DNA of 64,000 nt, taken from the NCBI RefSeq assembly GCF_001029435.1, contig NZ_LDOV01000030.1, positions 80,156-144,155 of the forward strand, written 5' to 3'. Within the stretch, counting starts at the first letter, position 1. Every line of letters begins with the position of its first letter. Source of the DNA: Photobacterium aphoticum. Lineage in GTDB: Bacteria > Pseudomonadota > Gammaproteobacteria > Enterobacterales > Vibrionaceae. The position numbers were made by a program, and so were the translations under genes. The notes under the pieces were generated by a model that saw only the letters and a program-made list of their open reading frames with translations, did not search any database and was not told the origin of the DNA. Shown one piece after another: positions 29,501-38,344 of this stretch.

Positions 29501-30840
29501 GGTGTGCCGAGCCCAAGAATTTCATCAATGGTGACAGAGAGCGAGGTACTGGTTTTGTTCAGCCATTGATCCAAGGCTTGCTGTAACGGCGAGGGTTGTG
29601 GCGGTGCACCAAAGGCCCGCATCATCATCTGAGGTTGTGGGGCAAGCCACGGGCGCAGGTCGATTTGCTTGAGTGCCAAGTGACCATCAATGGTGTTGTG
29701 CTGTCCCAGCGCGATATCTAACTGACCGCTGCCTTGGGTGACCGGACTGTCGATGTGTAACTCGTTGATTGAAAGCGTATCGGCCGACACATGCAGGCGC
29801 GTAGTGATGTTCAGCGGCGCAATGTATTTGATGTCCAGCCCGAGCAAGCTCGCCAGCGGGCGGGTGTCTTGCCAGGTCAGTGCAACATCGGCTTGAGTTT
29901 GGCCTTGCGATGGCGGTTGTACGTCGGCATTGATGGCGATGTGTGCGCCGGCGAAGTCACCGTCCATCTTAAGGTGACCGCGTTGCTGGTTGATCAGGCT
30001 GTCGAGATCACCCACAAGATCCAGCGTGTACGATTGGCCGATGGCTTCCCCGTTGGCGGTGAGCTGCCATTGGGTGTTTGACACATCGTTGCTAAGAGAA
30101 GCGCTACGGTTACCCGAATCGAGAGAGTCGACAGGCGCTAAATGCAGTTCATGCAAATAGGTATCAATGTACTGACGTTGTTGTTGATCGTCGTACACCA
30201 GCGACAGGTTTTTCGCACTGATAGGATTACTCAGTGCCAGCGTGAACGCCGGGCTGTCGGTCGCGGCAAGCTCGCTTGCTTGCGCTTGAGCATTCACTTG
30301 CGCATTGAGATGCGGTTTCACCAGAGGCTTCACCAGCCAGTTCGCCTCACCTTGGGCATCTTTCCCCAGATAGACGGCAATGTCTTCCAGCGCGAGGTGC
30401 TCTAAGGCAATGGTGTGGTGTAACAAAGGCAGTAGCGCAATTTGCGCTTCCAATTTGCCGGATGAGACTAACGGCTGCCAGTTAAAAGCATCGGTATTGG
30501 CGATGGTGACGCCGTTGAGGCTAATCGCCGGTTGGAATGACAGGGTGAGGTGAATATCCCCCTGAATCTGTGTGGTGCGATCTAAATGGGTGGTCAGCCA
30601 GTCGCTGATCTCGGTGCGGTAGGGCGTCAGGTCGAGATTGACGCCGTAGCCGAGCAGGGCGGTGGTCATGGCGACAGGGGTGAACAATCCCCAGCCCAAC
30701 CATTTTAGATAGCGTGGACGCTTAGGCGCAGGTTTTTGATTTTTTTTATTATCAATAGCTGTGGCGGCTGATTGATTCTCTGAGCTGATAGTCATTGCCG
30801 ATGAGGTGCCATTCTGTGGGTAAGCATCAAGGGATCCCAC
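26521..30840 (-). CDS. Large AsmA-family protein
   Basis: A 1439-residue protein with one N-terminal membrane anchor (about residues 45-65, YLKWLGWGLFTPVAMTTA) and a very long periplasmic part rich in repeating beta-strands. The AsmA domain is at the N-terminus and an AsmA_2-like domain near the C-terminus. Residues of about 1085-1125 are a Gln/Thr/Lys-rich linker with QKG repeats. Large AsmA-like proteins (TamB, YhdP, YdbH) form hydrophobic-groove bridges for phospholipid transport to the outer membrane; that role is inferred. The GTG at 30840 and the ATG at 30795 are both possible starts and neither has a clear ribosome site. Confidence 0.85.
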   Translation of the reverse strand: MGSLDAYPQNGTSSAMTISSENQSAATAIDNKKNQKPAPKRPRYLKWLGWGLFTPVAMTTALLGYGVNLDLTPYRTEISDWLTTHLDRTTQIQGDIHLTLSFQPAISLNGVTIANTDAFNWQPLVSSGKLEAQIALLPLLHHTIALEHLALEDIAVYLGKDAQGEANWLVKPLVKPHLNAQVNAQAQASELAATDSPAFTLALSNPISAKNLSLVYDDQQQRQYIDTYLHELHLAPVDSLDSGNRSASLSNDVSNTQWQLTANGEAIGQSYTLDLVGDLDSLINQQRGHLKMDGDFAGAHIAINADVQPPSQGQTQADVALTWQDTRPLASLLGLDIKYIAPLNITTRLHVSADTLSINELHIDSPVTQGSGQLDIALGQHNTIDGHLALKQIDLRPWLAPQPQMMMRAFGAPPQPSPLQQALDQWLNKTSTSLSVTIDEILGLGTPVENLSLGIEGDEGLLSAPVTADIANVPFRGEATLDATQWSSHLNITLGANNSPLGEMARWLTGIHNAQGHLDRAQLSVTTEGTKLSEWLDNSQLALAMDKAEVTWGYGAQLSIDKARLNAGLHVPFHSNIQGQLMGVPVNIDAQAGNLQDIMLGRDWPARLTVDSPAINMTAEGLLRQTRWQEGSWFDVDIQSSDAALLSPWLGTANVNGEINVDGKVRYENGWINLNIPSLCLLNSEGKMSLRWRPADAHPQTDTRTDAQAHGQQSTASHVPFLAVKADFSRLDLTQFGHFIDDEEMPQVEQTVPTQGVNLNVPLLGSDLVIADADLHFNADRFMWGKQSIDDLSFNGKIRDGKLRNAPIHARYAGSDIKGHLNAGINAAHIDAALNLSVEQPNIGDIAARFDIADDLDMRLQHAELSVAVVGRTLLELMEHTQVEALLHGGYAKLADTYTGKALTLNIDEGRFVTGPDTDTALTLSGNAANKPMALRLNSLSLKAANDGRTALPVDLAFSLGDMRVDASSQVALPVDPKKLNLTFHAFTPNLDRLEDFAAIDLPPYGPVTVNGKLAMDHAGYHLKDLLIQVNESQLRGNGAFIPPRLAGNSHKKADSTGTSNDRPTASLVLTAPFIQLDDFKVDDWQAWQDAKAADQKGAIQTDTAQKGTVQKTNEPTAQPKPAVTEDAKPASLISPDGLNALNARFSLAVDEVRSGKDWLGAGRLDWQLQDGVFTLNPLYIQLPGGNIHIDSTIRAKGEMFDIALNGKVDNFDYGVLARRLSPDTEMHGRVSSQFSLTSLANSPDTLLNNANGFLGFSVWPKAYDANLIDLWAVSLTDAIVPTFTNNDPSVLNCVAGGFDITNGTMKERDLLLDTTRIQVKGDFNASYAARDFSVYLQPQSKRAQIFSLQTPVEVFGEFEHFDFTVPLAAILETSVRFTTSPVISPLRWLLEKPLPRDGSDQCELIWQGKPINSPRISPVPESRTQPQPGHPLYRFPRH

Positions 30841-31165
30841 CTGGGATCGTGTTTTCTATTGAGGCTGTGGTGTGTCGTTTTTGTCGCTGGAATATATCAT
30901 GTTTTTGTCGCTTTTGGGATGCAACATCCACTGCTAATGGCAAAGTGTGAAAAATTTGACGCTGTCTTGCGTGGTTTTTGTGGCACATCATCACGCCGCT
31001 TTCGGCTGGGTCTTTCGGTTCGGTATAGGATTCGAGAATCGATACTGAGGGCAGATCTGCGGGACGCTGGGCTGATTTATTACTCATTTTGATAATCAGG
31101 ATGATTACGAACGATTTGAATCATGATCATGGCCTTCGTACACTGCCAGTATCAGGGAGGTATGC
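30841..31165. other. Divergent intergenic region
   Basis: 325 bases between the AsmA gene and fetA. Open frames of 77 and 86 codons overlap here on opposite strands but have no ribosome sites. No operator or RNA is recognised. Confidence 0.5.
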
Positions 31166-31885
31166 ATGATAGCGAATAGACACCACACGTCCGCCGGATC
31201 ACCCCGTCAGGATGTGATGCTGAACGGCTTAACACTCAATGCATTAACGTCCGGTTATGAAGTGAATGCGCACGATCCTTGCTCGGTGATCTTACCCACA
31301 GGGCAGCATTTGGCGCTCTCAGGGCCATCAGGGTGCGGCAAATCGAGCTTGTTGCATGTCTTGGCAGGATTACAGCCCGCAAACACCGGCACCTTTCGGT
31401 GGCAGGGGAGGACGATCAGTGAGGACACACTCACCTGGTGGCGTCAGCAGTGCTGCTATGTGCCGCAGATGCCCATTATGGGCGGCGAGCATTTACGTCA
31501 GGCGCTGCTGTTACCGTGGCAATTGCAGGCCACCACCGCCCCCATGCCGGACGATGACACGCTGCAGGCGTTACTCGCCAAAGTAAAGATTGTCCATGGT
31601 TTGGATAAACCTGTTTCGACCCTGTCGGGCGGGGAAAAGCAGCGTGTCGCTATTGTGCGGGCATTGTTGCTCAACCGGCCGGTCTGGCTGATGGACGAGC
31701 CCACGTCTGCGTTGGATCCCGCCAGCCGCGATACGGTGATGGCGCTGTTAGCGAAGCAATCACTGACCATTGTCTCGGTGTCTCATGATCCCCATTGGCT
31801 TGCGAGTGCCGATCAGCAGCATGTGATGCAAGGCCAAGGTGTTGATGAATGCACCGCGTCAGTGATGGGAAGTGGGTCTGAATGA
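31166..31885 (+). CDS. fetA: ABC transporter ATPase, FetA (YbbL) type
   Basis: A 239-residue ABC ATPase: Walker A GPSGCGKSS near residue 55, signature LSGGEKQRV, Walker B VWLMDEPTSALDP, and the switch His in VSHD. ATG 31166 follows GGGAGG. It is followed ten bases later by a FetB-like permease, the partner that identifies the pair. In E. coli FetAB exports iron and helps resist oxidative stress. Confidence 0.88.
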   Translation: MIANRHHTSAGSPRQDVMLNGLTLNALTSGYEVNAHDPCSVILPTGQHLALSGPSGCGKSSLLHVLAGLQPANTGTFRWQGRTISEDTLTWWRQQCCYVPQMPIMGGEHLRQALLLPWQLQATTAPMPDDDTLQALLAKVKIVHGLDKPVSTLSGGEKQRVAIVRALLLNRPVWLMDEPTSALDPASRDTVMALLAKQSLTIVSVSHDPHWLASADQQHVMQGQGVDECTASVMGSGSE

Positions 31886-31894
31886 GGAAGAAAG

Positions 31895-32665
31895 ATGGAT
31901 AGCGCATTGTCGATCAGCTATTGGGCGCTAGGCGGTTTTTATCTGTTGTTGCTTTTGCCGATGCTGGTGTTTTACCGCTGGCAATTAGGGTTGAGCAAAA
32001 CCCTGATCTCTGCCGCGCTGCGCATGACAGTACAGCTCAGTATTGTCGGCCTTTACCTGCAAACCTTGTTCGCCTTTCAAAACCCGTGGCTCAACTCATT
32101 ATGGCTGTCGGTGATGATTGGTGTCGCCGGTGTGGCGATTTGCCGCCGCGCGGAGGTGCCGGTCAAAAAAGTCATGCCCGCATTGATCACGGGGTTGGTG
32201 CTGGGGCTGTTATCCGTGTTACCGGCGTTGCTGGCGGGGGTGATTCAGGTCTCGCCGTGGTGGCAGGCACAGTATTTGATCCCGGTGGCGGGCATGTTAC
32301 TGGGTAACTGTTTGGCGGCCAATGTGCTGGCACTGGAGCGTTGGTACAGTGCATTAAAAGATAAGCAGGATGAATACCGTTTTTATGTCGCATTAGGGGC
32401 ACCGCAGCCTGCCTTGCCCTTTGTGCGCATTGCCGTAAAAGCAGCATTAGGCCCGCAATTGGCATCGATGACCACGTTAGGCATTGTGAGTTTGCCCGGC
32501 ATGATGACCGGCCAGATCTTAGGGGGCACCGAGCCCTTGTTGGCGGTGAAGTATCAGTTGGTGATCATGGTGGCGATATTCATTACGGCCAGCGTGTCGG
32601 TATGCACGACGTTAGCCCTTGCCAGTCGGTCGGCGTTCAACCGTTATGGGCAGCTGATTTGGTAG
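31895..32665 (+). CDS. fetB: FetB (YbbM)-type membrane permease
   Basis: A 256-residue protein with about seven membrane segments. LRMTVQLSIVGLYLQTLF near residue 43, the AEVPVKK loop and LPGMMTGQILGG near 200 are typical of the FetB/YbbM family. It forms the membrane part of the exporter with the ATPase encoded just upstream; the spacing of nine bases indicates tight coupling. Iron efflux is known for the E. coli protein and inferred here. Confidence 0.9.
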   Translation: MDSALSISYWALGGFYLLLLLPMLVFYRWQLGLSKTLISAALRMTVQLSIVGLYLQTLFAFQNPWLNSLWLSVMIGVAGVAICRRAEVPVKKVMPALITGLVLGLLSVLPALLAGVIQVSPWWQAQYLIPVAGMLLGNCLAANVLALERWYSALKDKQDEYRFYVALGAPQPALPFVRIAVKAALGPQLASMTTLGIVSLPGMMTGQILGGTEPLLAVKYQLVIMVAIFITASVSVCTTLALASRSAFNRYGQLIW

Positions 32666-32741
32666 TGGTGATGATGTAGAGGGAGCGGTGTTGGTCGTGT
32701 AGGGGAGCGTGTGATGGGTATGATTGAAGGTAGCATGACGC

Positions 32742-32772
32742 AAAAACAAAAATCCCCGGGCAAGCCGGGGAT
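32742..32772 (-). terminator. Rho-independent terminator of the YeeN-like gene
   Basis: ATCCCCGG/CCGGGGAT stem with loop GCAAG, followed on the minus strand by TTTTTGTTTTT. It lies 20 bases past the stop codon. Confidence 0.9.
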
Positions 32773-32792
32773 CTTCAAGAGAGGGTGACTGA

Positions 32793-33515
32793 TTAGTCAG
32801 CGATCTCTGCGTTGTGGTAAACGTTCTGCACGTCATCACAATCGTTTAGCGCGTCAAGGAATTTCTCGAACTTCGCCACGTCATCGCCAGAAAGCTCTGT
32901 CATTGTCTGTGGTACGAAAGAAATTTCTTCTACGTCTAGTGTCACTTCAGGCATGGTTGCCGCTAGTGCGTTCTTCACTTTGAAGAATTCAGTGTGCGGT
33001 GCAAATACAGTGATCACGCCGTCTTCACACTCGATGTCAGATACGTCTGCATCTTCCATCATTAGGTTTTCTAGTACGACTTCTTCATCGTCGCCAGCAA
33101 ACTGGAATACAGCTTGGTGTTCGAACATGTGTGCCGCAGTACCTGGAGAGCCAATTTTCGCGCCGTTCTTCACGAAGCACTGACGTACGTCCATGAAAGT
33201 ACGGTTGTTGTTGTCTGTTAGACAGTCAACGATAACCATACAGTTACCTGGGCCAAAACCTTCGTAGCGAGCAGTTGCGAAATCTTCACCGCCGCCACCT
33301 TTCGCCTTGTCGATCGCTTTTTCGATAACGTGGCTAGGTACCTGATCTTTTTTCGCTTTCTCAATCATGCGTTTCAGGGAAAGGTTTGTGTCAGGGTCGA
33401 TACCGCCGTTTTTCGCAATTACGTAAATTTCTTTACCGTATTTTGAATAAACTTTGATTTTTGCGCCCTGAGTTTTCGCCATAGAGGCTTTACGGACTTC
33501 AAAACTGCGTCCCAT
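32793..33515 (-). CDS. YebC/PmpR family protein, YeeN type
   Basis: The start at 33515 (MGRSFEVRK) has GAGAGTG upstream and gives 240 residues; it fits E. coli YeeN better than YebC proper. [20 protein letters not shown] N-terminal helix, then [22 protein letters not shown] and a C-terminal [11 protein letters not shown]. The family includes transcription regulators and ribosome-associated proteins that relieve polyproline stalling. Codon use is typical of a highly expressed gene. Confidence 0.9.
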   Translation of the reverse strand: MGRSFEVRKASMAKTQGAKIKVYSKYGKEIYVIAKNGGIDPDTNLSLKRMIEKAKKDQVPSHVIEKAIDKAKGGGGEDFATARYEGFGPGNCMVIVDCLTDNNNRTFMDVRQCFVKNGAKIGSPGTAAHMFEHQAVFQFAGDDEEVVLENLMMEDADVSDIECEDGVITVFAPHTEFFKVKNALAATMPEVTLDVEEISFVPQTMTELSGDDVAKFEKFLDALNDCDDVQNVYHNAEIAD

Positions 33516-33746
33516 AGGAATCACTCTCTTTTTGATATTTGGGATTTCTGTTGGACGCGGATTTTACCAGTAAGCACGGCGCTATGGCTAGGGGTAATGC
33601 GTGTTCTGAAGCGGGGATTACTGCAATAGATCAATTTATGGGTTGAATTTCGCCGTCTTACTTGCAGTCATGCGCTGTAGCGATTATATATTCCGCTGCA
33701 AAACGGATGATTTCCCAGCAATGGGACGAGAGAAGAGCAATACAAA

Positions 33747-34058
33747 ATGAAGATTGTAGCAGTAACCGCCTGCCCAACAGGGATAGCACACACTTATATG
33801 GCCGCCGTCGAGCTGAAAAAAGCCGCGCAGCAGCTGGGTGTGCAGATCATGGTCGAAACCCAAGGTGCCATGGGCATTGAGAATCCACTCAGTGTGCAGG
33901 ACATTGGCCGCGCCGATGTGGTGTTGATTGCCTCGGATATCGAAATCGAGCACCGTGCCCGCTTTACCGGCAGCAAAATTCACTGTGTGACCATTGAAGA
34001 TGTGCTGACCGATCCTATTAGCGTGATCAAACGTTGTGAGGCATTCAGCCAAGCATGA
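33747..34058 (+). CDS. PTS fructose-family EIIB component
   Basis: A 103-residue stand-alone IIB domain. VTACPTGIAHTYMAA contains the phosphorylated Cys at about residue 9, and VETQGAMGIEN follows as in FruA-type IIB domains. It would accept phosphate from an EIIA and pass it to sugar via an EIIC. Its stop overlaps the start of the next gene by four bases (ATGA), so the two are translationally coupled. No EIIC is fused; the one EIIC in the window is in the 36246-38144 gene. Confidence 0.9.
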   Translation: MKIVAVTACPTGIAHTYMAAVELKKAAQQLGVQIMVETQGAMGIENPLSVQDIGRADVVLIASDIEIEHRARFTGSKIHCVTIEDVLTDPISVIKRCEAFSQA

Positions 34059-34933
34059 TTGTTCGTCGCATTACGTTTCTTATCGGGGAAAAAGGTTTGC
34101 CGGCATGGGCGTTGAATCGCCTGAAAGTGTTGGCCGGGTATTTTCGCTCGATGGTGGTAATGCGCAATGTCTCGCAATGCAAATGGGCGGATGTGACGCA
34201 GCCGATGCGTATGATGACGCTGGGGACCCGCCCGTCTGAGTTGTGCCAGATATTGATTGAAGGGGCCGACGCCGAGTTGGCCGCAATAGTCCTGACCGAT
34301 TTTATCGATGAGCATTGTTTGCTGGTGCAGGGCGGGCAGCGTCATGTGCCGTTTTCCGTCGTCGCCCCCGCGTTTGCCCTGCCGTTTGCCTGCCTGTGGG
34401 ACAGCGTGCCGTTTTCATTCCAGCCAGATACTGACGTAACGCTGGATAAACGCGTGCTGCTCAGTGTGATGGCCGATTGCGTGGCCGCGAAGCAGGCTGC
34501 TATTTCAAATGACAGTGCAAATGACAGTGCAAATAACAGTGCTGATGAAGCTGCCGACGCAGATCAGCCGCTGAATACGGCGTTATTGAAACAGTTGCTG
34601 GCACGCGAAGCGGTCTCTTCAACCTGCATGGGTAACGGTATCGCCTTACCGCATGTGATGAGCCCGTTGGTGACCTGTCCGCATGTGGTCAGCATGCCAC
34701 TGACACAACCACTGGATTGGGGCTCAAACCGAGGCCCGGTGACCCGCGTTATCGGTTTAGTGTTACCGCATCCGCCCCAACGCCCACACTTAATGGCGTT
34801 CTCCGCCTTTTCCCAAGCCTTGTTGAACCCGGATTTTTGCCACATTTTGGCCGATAACGATCAGACTGAGGTATTGGAAGCCATCATCAAGCATACCTTG
34901 GCTATGCCTTTTCAGGGGCAAGCCGAACGCTGA
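34055..34933 (+). CDS. Degenerate HPr-like / PTS EIIA fusion
   Basis: 292 residues. The first 85 or so look like HPr, but where HPr has GLHARPA with the phosphorylated His this protein has GLPAWAL, so the His is missing. A linker follows with a tandem NDSA repeat (bases about 34507-34545). The C-terminal domain is a fructose/Ntr-type EIIA: LLAREAVSSTCMGNGIALPH, with the active His near residue 208. The order HPr-EIIA is the reverse of FruB. It may be regulatory rather than a straightforward phosphocarrier. V. cholerae has a similarly placed EIIB/EIIA pair beside its mannose PTS. Confidence 0.75.
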   Translation: MIVRRITFLIGEKGLPAWALNRLKVLAGYFRSMVVMRNVSQCKWADVTQPMRMMTLGTRPSELCQILIEGADAELAAIVLTDFIDEHCLLVQGGQRHVPFSVVAPAFALPFACLWDSVPFSFQPDTDVTLDKRVLLSVMADCVAAKQAAISNDSANDSANNSADEAADADQPLNTALLKQLLAREAVSSTCMGNGIALPHVMSPLVTCPHVVSMPLTQPLDWGSNRGPVTRVIGLVLPHPPQRPHLMAFSAFSQALLNPDFCHILADNDQTEVLEAIIKHTLAMPFQGQAER

Positions 34934-34953
34934 TCCCTCATTCATTTATTCAT

Positions 34954-35937
34954 TCATTGCGCGGCGCGATAATCTGACGGTGTCAGTCCGGTTTTATTCT
35001 TAAACACCCGATAAAAATAGTTCACATCCTGAAACCCACAGCGGGTTGCCACTTCATGCAACCGGAAGGTGTATTTCTTGAGCATGAACTTGGCACGTTC
35101 AATTCGTACCCAGGTAATGTAATCGGCCATGCGCATGTGGCCCTGCTGGCGAAACAGGCGCGACAGGTGATTCGGCGTAATGTTGAAGCGCTTGGCAATG
35201 GATTCGCGGCTAATTGGCCGGTGGAAATTCTCCTGAATATAGATACAAATACCCTGATAGAGATCTTCACTGCGTTTTTTACTGGTTTGGCTCGGCGCTT
35301 GCAGCATGTGCTGGCTGTAACTGAGCAGCGCTTGTAACAGGTGCGCATCCATCGGTTTTTGGATCGGCTCTTTGGCCAACGCATTCAGGGCCGACAGAAT
35401 ATGGTCGATGGCATGACCGGTACGGGTCGGAATACTGTGTTTTTGTACGTCATGGCAGGTAGTGTGCGCCCGTGCTTTACTGACCAAACTGAACCCGAGT
35501 TGACGACGGCCAAACAGCAAACTCAATACCGAACAGTCGGTGTCCCAGTCCGGCTTATTCCAGCAGTTGGGCGGAATGTACAGGGCGTCGCCCGCCATTA
35601 CCGTCACCTTGGTGATCCCCAATTCCGGATCTTCCAATTCATTAATATATTCCCCGCTGATCACCATTTCCAAACGCGGAAAGTTCACCTGATAGCTAAA
35701 CGGCGGTGGCGTGTGCTGATCGCTGGCAAACCAGATCCGGTTGAAGTGTTCGCGTTCCGACAACAAGGTGTCGAGCAGGTGGTGAAAAACGTCGCTCATG
35801 TCAGTCTGTCCGTCATGGAAGGGAGATCCCATTTTGTGCAATGGGTGTGGCACATTATCCTGCGCAAAATAAGAGACGGCCACCTTTGTCCAAAAATCGG
35901 CGGCAATAGCGTGAACCAGATCACTCAAAATCATCAT
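34954..35937 (-). CDS. AraC-family transcriptional regulator
   Basis: A 327-residue regulator. The C-terminal 100 residues hold the two helix-turn-helix motifs (SIAKRFNITPNHLSRLFR and EVATRCGFQDVNYFYRVFK) with the PSDYR ending. The N-terminal part is a cupin-like sensor (VMAGDALYIPPNCWN). It is divergent from the PTS IIABC gene at 36246 and matches the arrangement of the V. cholerae mannose PTS locus, so it probably controls that operon. Start could be 35937 or the next ATG at 35934. Confidence 0.88.
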   Translation of the reverse strand: MMILSDLVHAIAADFWTKVAVSYFAQDNVPHPLHKMGSPFHDGQTDMSDVFHHLLDTLLSEREHFNRIWFASDQHTPPPFSYQVNFPRLEMVISGEYINELEDPELGITKVTVMAGDALYIPPNCWNKPDWDTDCSVLSLLFGRRQLGFSLVSKARAHTTCHDVQKHSIPTRTGHAIDHILSALNALAKEPIQKPMDAHLLQALLSYSQHMLQAPSQTSKKRSEDLYQGICIYIQENFHRPISRESIAKRFNITPNHLSRLFRQQGHMRMADYITWVRIERAKFMLKKYTFRLHEVATRCGFQDVNYFYRVFKNKTGLTPSDYRAAQ

Positions 35938-36086
35938 GTAGACAGCATTTTGGTGTTAGTTAAATCTAGTGAGTAAAAAATATTCGCTATAAGCAAGTGG
36001 GGTTTTATTGAGTGGGTTAATGATTTAAGTGTTTGTATTTGAATTATTTTATGCTTTTGTTTCGTTGCTTGCCCCATCGTTTGATG

Positions 36087-36106
36087 AGTGAGAATTAGAT
36101 CACACT
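36087..36106. promoter_or_regulatory. CRP binding site upstream of PTS IIABC
   Basis: TGAGA-ATTAGA-TCACA at 36089-36104 matches the CRP consensus TGTGA-N6-TCACA in nine of ten key bases, centred about 150 bases before the PTS ATG in the 308-base divergent region. Catabolite control fits a sugar PTS. The rest of 35938-36245 is AT-rich with nothing else recognised. Confidence 0.65.
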
Positions 36107-36245
36107 CTTTTCTATAGGTTACAAATTTCCAGTAAATGCCGTTCTGGTACACTATCTGCGTGGGTCAGATTGGCCGACAATATCCCCAACGACAACACAC
36201 TGTCGAAGACAAATATAACGAGAAGTACAACAAGAGGGGATACTC

Positions 36246-38144
36246 ATGATCACCAATCTGATTAATGAGAATTTGATTTGCTTGAACCTTCAGGCAACCA
36301 CCAAAGAAGACGTGTTCATTGAACTGATCGACGTCCTGCACGCGCAGGGTCGAGTGAGTGACAAACAACAATTTCTGGCCGATATTCACGCCCGTGAAGA
36401 ACTGGGCAATACCGGCTTTGAAGATGGCGTAGCCCTGCCACACGCAAAAAGTGCAGCGGTTTGTGAGCCTGCAGTCGCAATCGGTATCAGCCGTAGCGGT
36501 ATCGAATACGGCGCAGAAGACGGCTTGCCTTCAAAACTCTTTTTCATGATTGCTTCGCCAGACGGCGGTGCAAACCACCATATTGAAGTGCTGGCTGAAC
36601 TGTCTTCAAAACTGATCGAAGACGGCTTCATTGATGCCTTCATGCAAGCGAAGAACGAAAAAGACGCACTGGGTCTGCTACTGGAAAAATCAGAAGTGGC
36701 TGACACACCGGTGGCGGATAAAGGTCTGCTGATCGGCGTAACCGGCTGTCCTGCTGGTGTGGCGCACACTTACCTGGCAGCAGAAGCGCTAGAGAAAGGT
36801 GCAGCTGAGCTGGGCTTTGAAATCAAAGTGGAAACTAACGGCTCTATCGGCGTGAAAAACAGCCCAACAGCCGAAGAAATTGCACGCGCAGAAGCGATCA
36901 TCGTGAGCTGCGACAAGCAGGTTGATATGGCGCGCTTTGCAGGCAAACGCGTGATTAAAACCGGCGTTAAAGCACCAATCAAAGATGCAAAAGGCGTGAT
37001 CAACCAGGCACTGGCCGCACCGGCTTACCAAGTGTCGGGTGATGACAAGCCAGCCGAAACAGAAAGCAAGGCGTCTCAAGCGCGTTCTGATCTGTACCGC
37101 TACCTGATGAACGGTGTATCACACATGATCCCATTCGTGGTAACCGGTGGTCTGTTGATTGCACTGGCACTGGCGATTGGTGGTGAGCCATCGGCAGGCG
37201 GCATGCAAATCCCTGAAGGCAGCATGTGGAACCAAGTGCTGAACGTGGGTGTGGTTGCCTTTACTCTGATGATCCCTATTCTGGCCGGTTACATTGCTTA
37301 CGCGATTGCTGACCGTCCTGCACTGGCTCCGGGCTTGATCGGTGGCTGGATTGCGAACAACGGTTCATTCTACGGCGCAGAAGCGGGTACCGGTTTCATC
37401 GGTGCGATTGTTGCGGGTCTGCTGGTGGGTTACTTCGTTAAGTTCATCGTGAACATTAACTACCACAAGTTCATCCAGCCGTTGGTGCCAATCATGATTG
37501 CACCTATCACCGGTTCACTGTTCATTGCGGGTATGTTCATCTTCGTTATCGGCGCGCCAATCGCGAGCCTGATGGACGGCCTGACAGCCATGCTGACTAA
37601 CATGAGCTCTGGCAACGTGATCCTACTGGGTATCGTACTGGGTGGTATGGCTGGCTTTGATATGGGTGGTCCATTCAACAAGGTAGCCTTCCTGTTCTCT
37701 GTCGGCATGATTGCAAGCGGTCAAACACAATTCATGGGTGCGATGGCGTGTGCTATCCCTGTTGCACCACTGGGTATGGCACTGGCAACAGTTATCGGTC
37801 GCAAGTTCAATATCTTTGAAGAGTCAGAAATCGAAGCAGGTAAAGCATCAGGTGCAATGGGCTTGGTGGGTATCTCTGAAGGTGCGATTCCATTCGCGGC
37901 ACAAGACCCAATGTCAGTGATTCCTGCTAACGTACTGGGCTCAATGGTTGCCGCAGTTATGGCCTTCTCATTCGGTATCACAAACAGCGTGGCACACGGT
38001 GGTCCAGTGGTGGCGCTACTGGGTGCGATGAACAAACCGGTTCTGGCACTAGCGTGTATGGCAGCAGGTGCGATTGTAACAGCACTGGTTGCAGTGACAC
38101 TGAAGAAGATGCGTCAAGCGAAAGCACAAGCAGCAACCGCTTAA
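36246..38144 (+). CDS. PTS fructose-family EIIABC, probable mannose transporter
   Basis: 632 residues in the order EIIA-EIIB-EIIC. The EIIA has GFEDGVALPHAKS (His near residue 65). The EIIB has GVTGCPAGVAHTYLAA (Cys near residue 167). The EIIC, from about residue 280, has eight or more membrane segments including GGMAGFDMGGPFNKVAF and SEGAIPFAAQDP. It imports and phosphorylates a hexose. manA follows, and a gene in this setting in V. cholerae is a mannose transporter, so mannose is the likely substrate; fructose is possible. Codon use suggests high expression. Confidence 0.88.
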   Translation: MITNLINENLICLNLQATTKEDVFIELIDVLHAQGRVSDKQQFLADIHAREELGNTGFEDGVALPHAKSAAVCEPAVAIGISRSGIEYGAEDGLPSKLFFMIASPDGGANHHIEVLAELSSKLIEDGFIDAFMQAKNEKDALGLLLEKSEVADTPVADKGLLIGVTGCPAGVAHTYLAAEALEKGAAELGFEIKVETNGSIGVKNSPTAEEIARAEAIIVSCDKQVDMARFAGKRVIKTGVKAPIKDAKGVINQALAAPAYQVSGDDKPAETESKASQARSDLYRYLMNGVSHMIPFVVTGGLLIALALAIGGEPSAGGMQIPEGSMWNQVLNVGVVAFTLMIPILAGYIAYAIADRPALAPGLIGGWIANNGSFYGAEAGTGFIGAIVAGLLVGYFVKFIVNINYHKFIQPLVPIMIAPITGSLFIAGMFIFVIGAPIASLMDGLTAMLTNMSSGNVILLGIVLGGMAGFDMGGPFNKVAFLFSVGMIASGQTQFMGAMACAIPVAPLGMALATVIGRKFNIFEESEIEAGKASGAMGLVGISEGAIPFAAQDPMSVIPANVLGSMVAAVMAFSFGITNSVAHGGPVVALLGAMNKPVLALACMAAGAIVTALVAVTLKKMRQAKAQAATA

Positions 38145-38249
38145 TCATCAGCAAGAATAACAAGCGTGGGATAAGGCTCTTTAATGCTGAATATGCCCAC
38201 GCATTGTTAACGGCTCACCGGTCATGGCTTCCCCCTGCATGGTCGGTAC

Positions 38250-38281
38250 AGGCTCCGACTGCTCCTGTCGGAGCCTTTCCT
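38250..38281 (+). terminator. Rho-independent terminator after the PTS gene
   Basis: AGGCTCCGAC/GTCGGAGCCT stem with loop TGCTCCT, then TTTCC. The T run is short, so some read-through into manA is possible. Confidence 0.8.
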
Positions 38282-38344
38282 CGTTTAGGCCATGAACGCA
38301 GAAAATTGAGTAAGTGATAAAATACGCAATGGGAATTTATCGCC

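Noticed and set aside
30827..31087. 86-codon minus-strand frame upstream of the AsmA gene
   Set aside because: No ribosome site, overlaps the AsmA start and an opposing frame, and has no recognisable domain. It cannot be ruled out fully.
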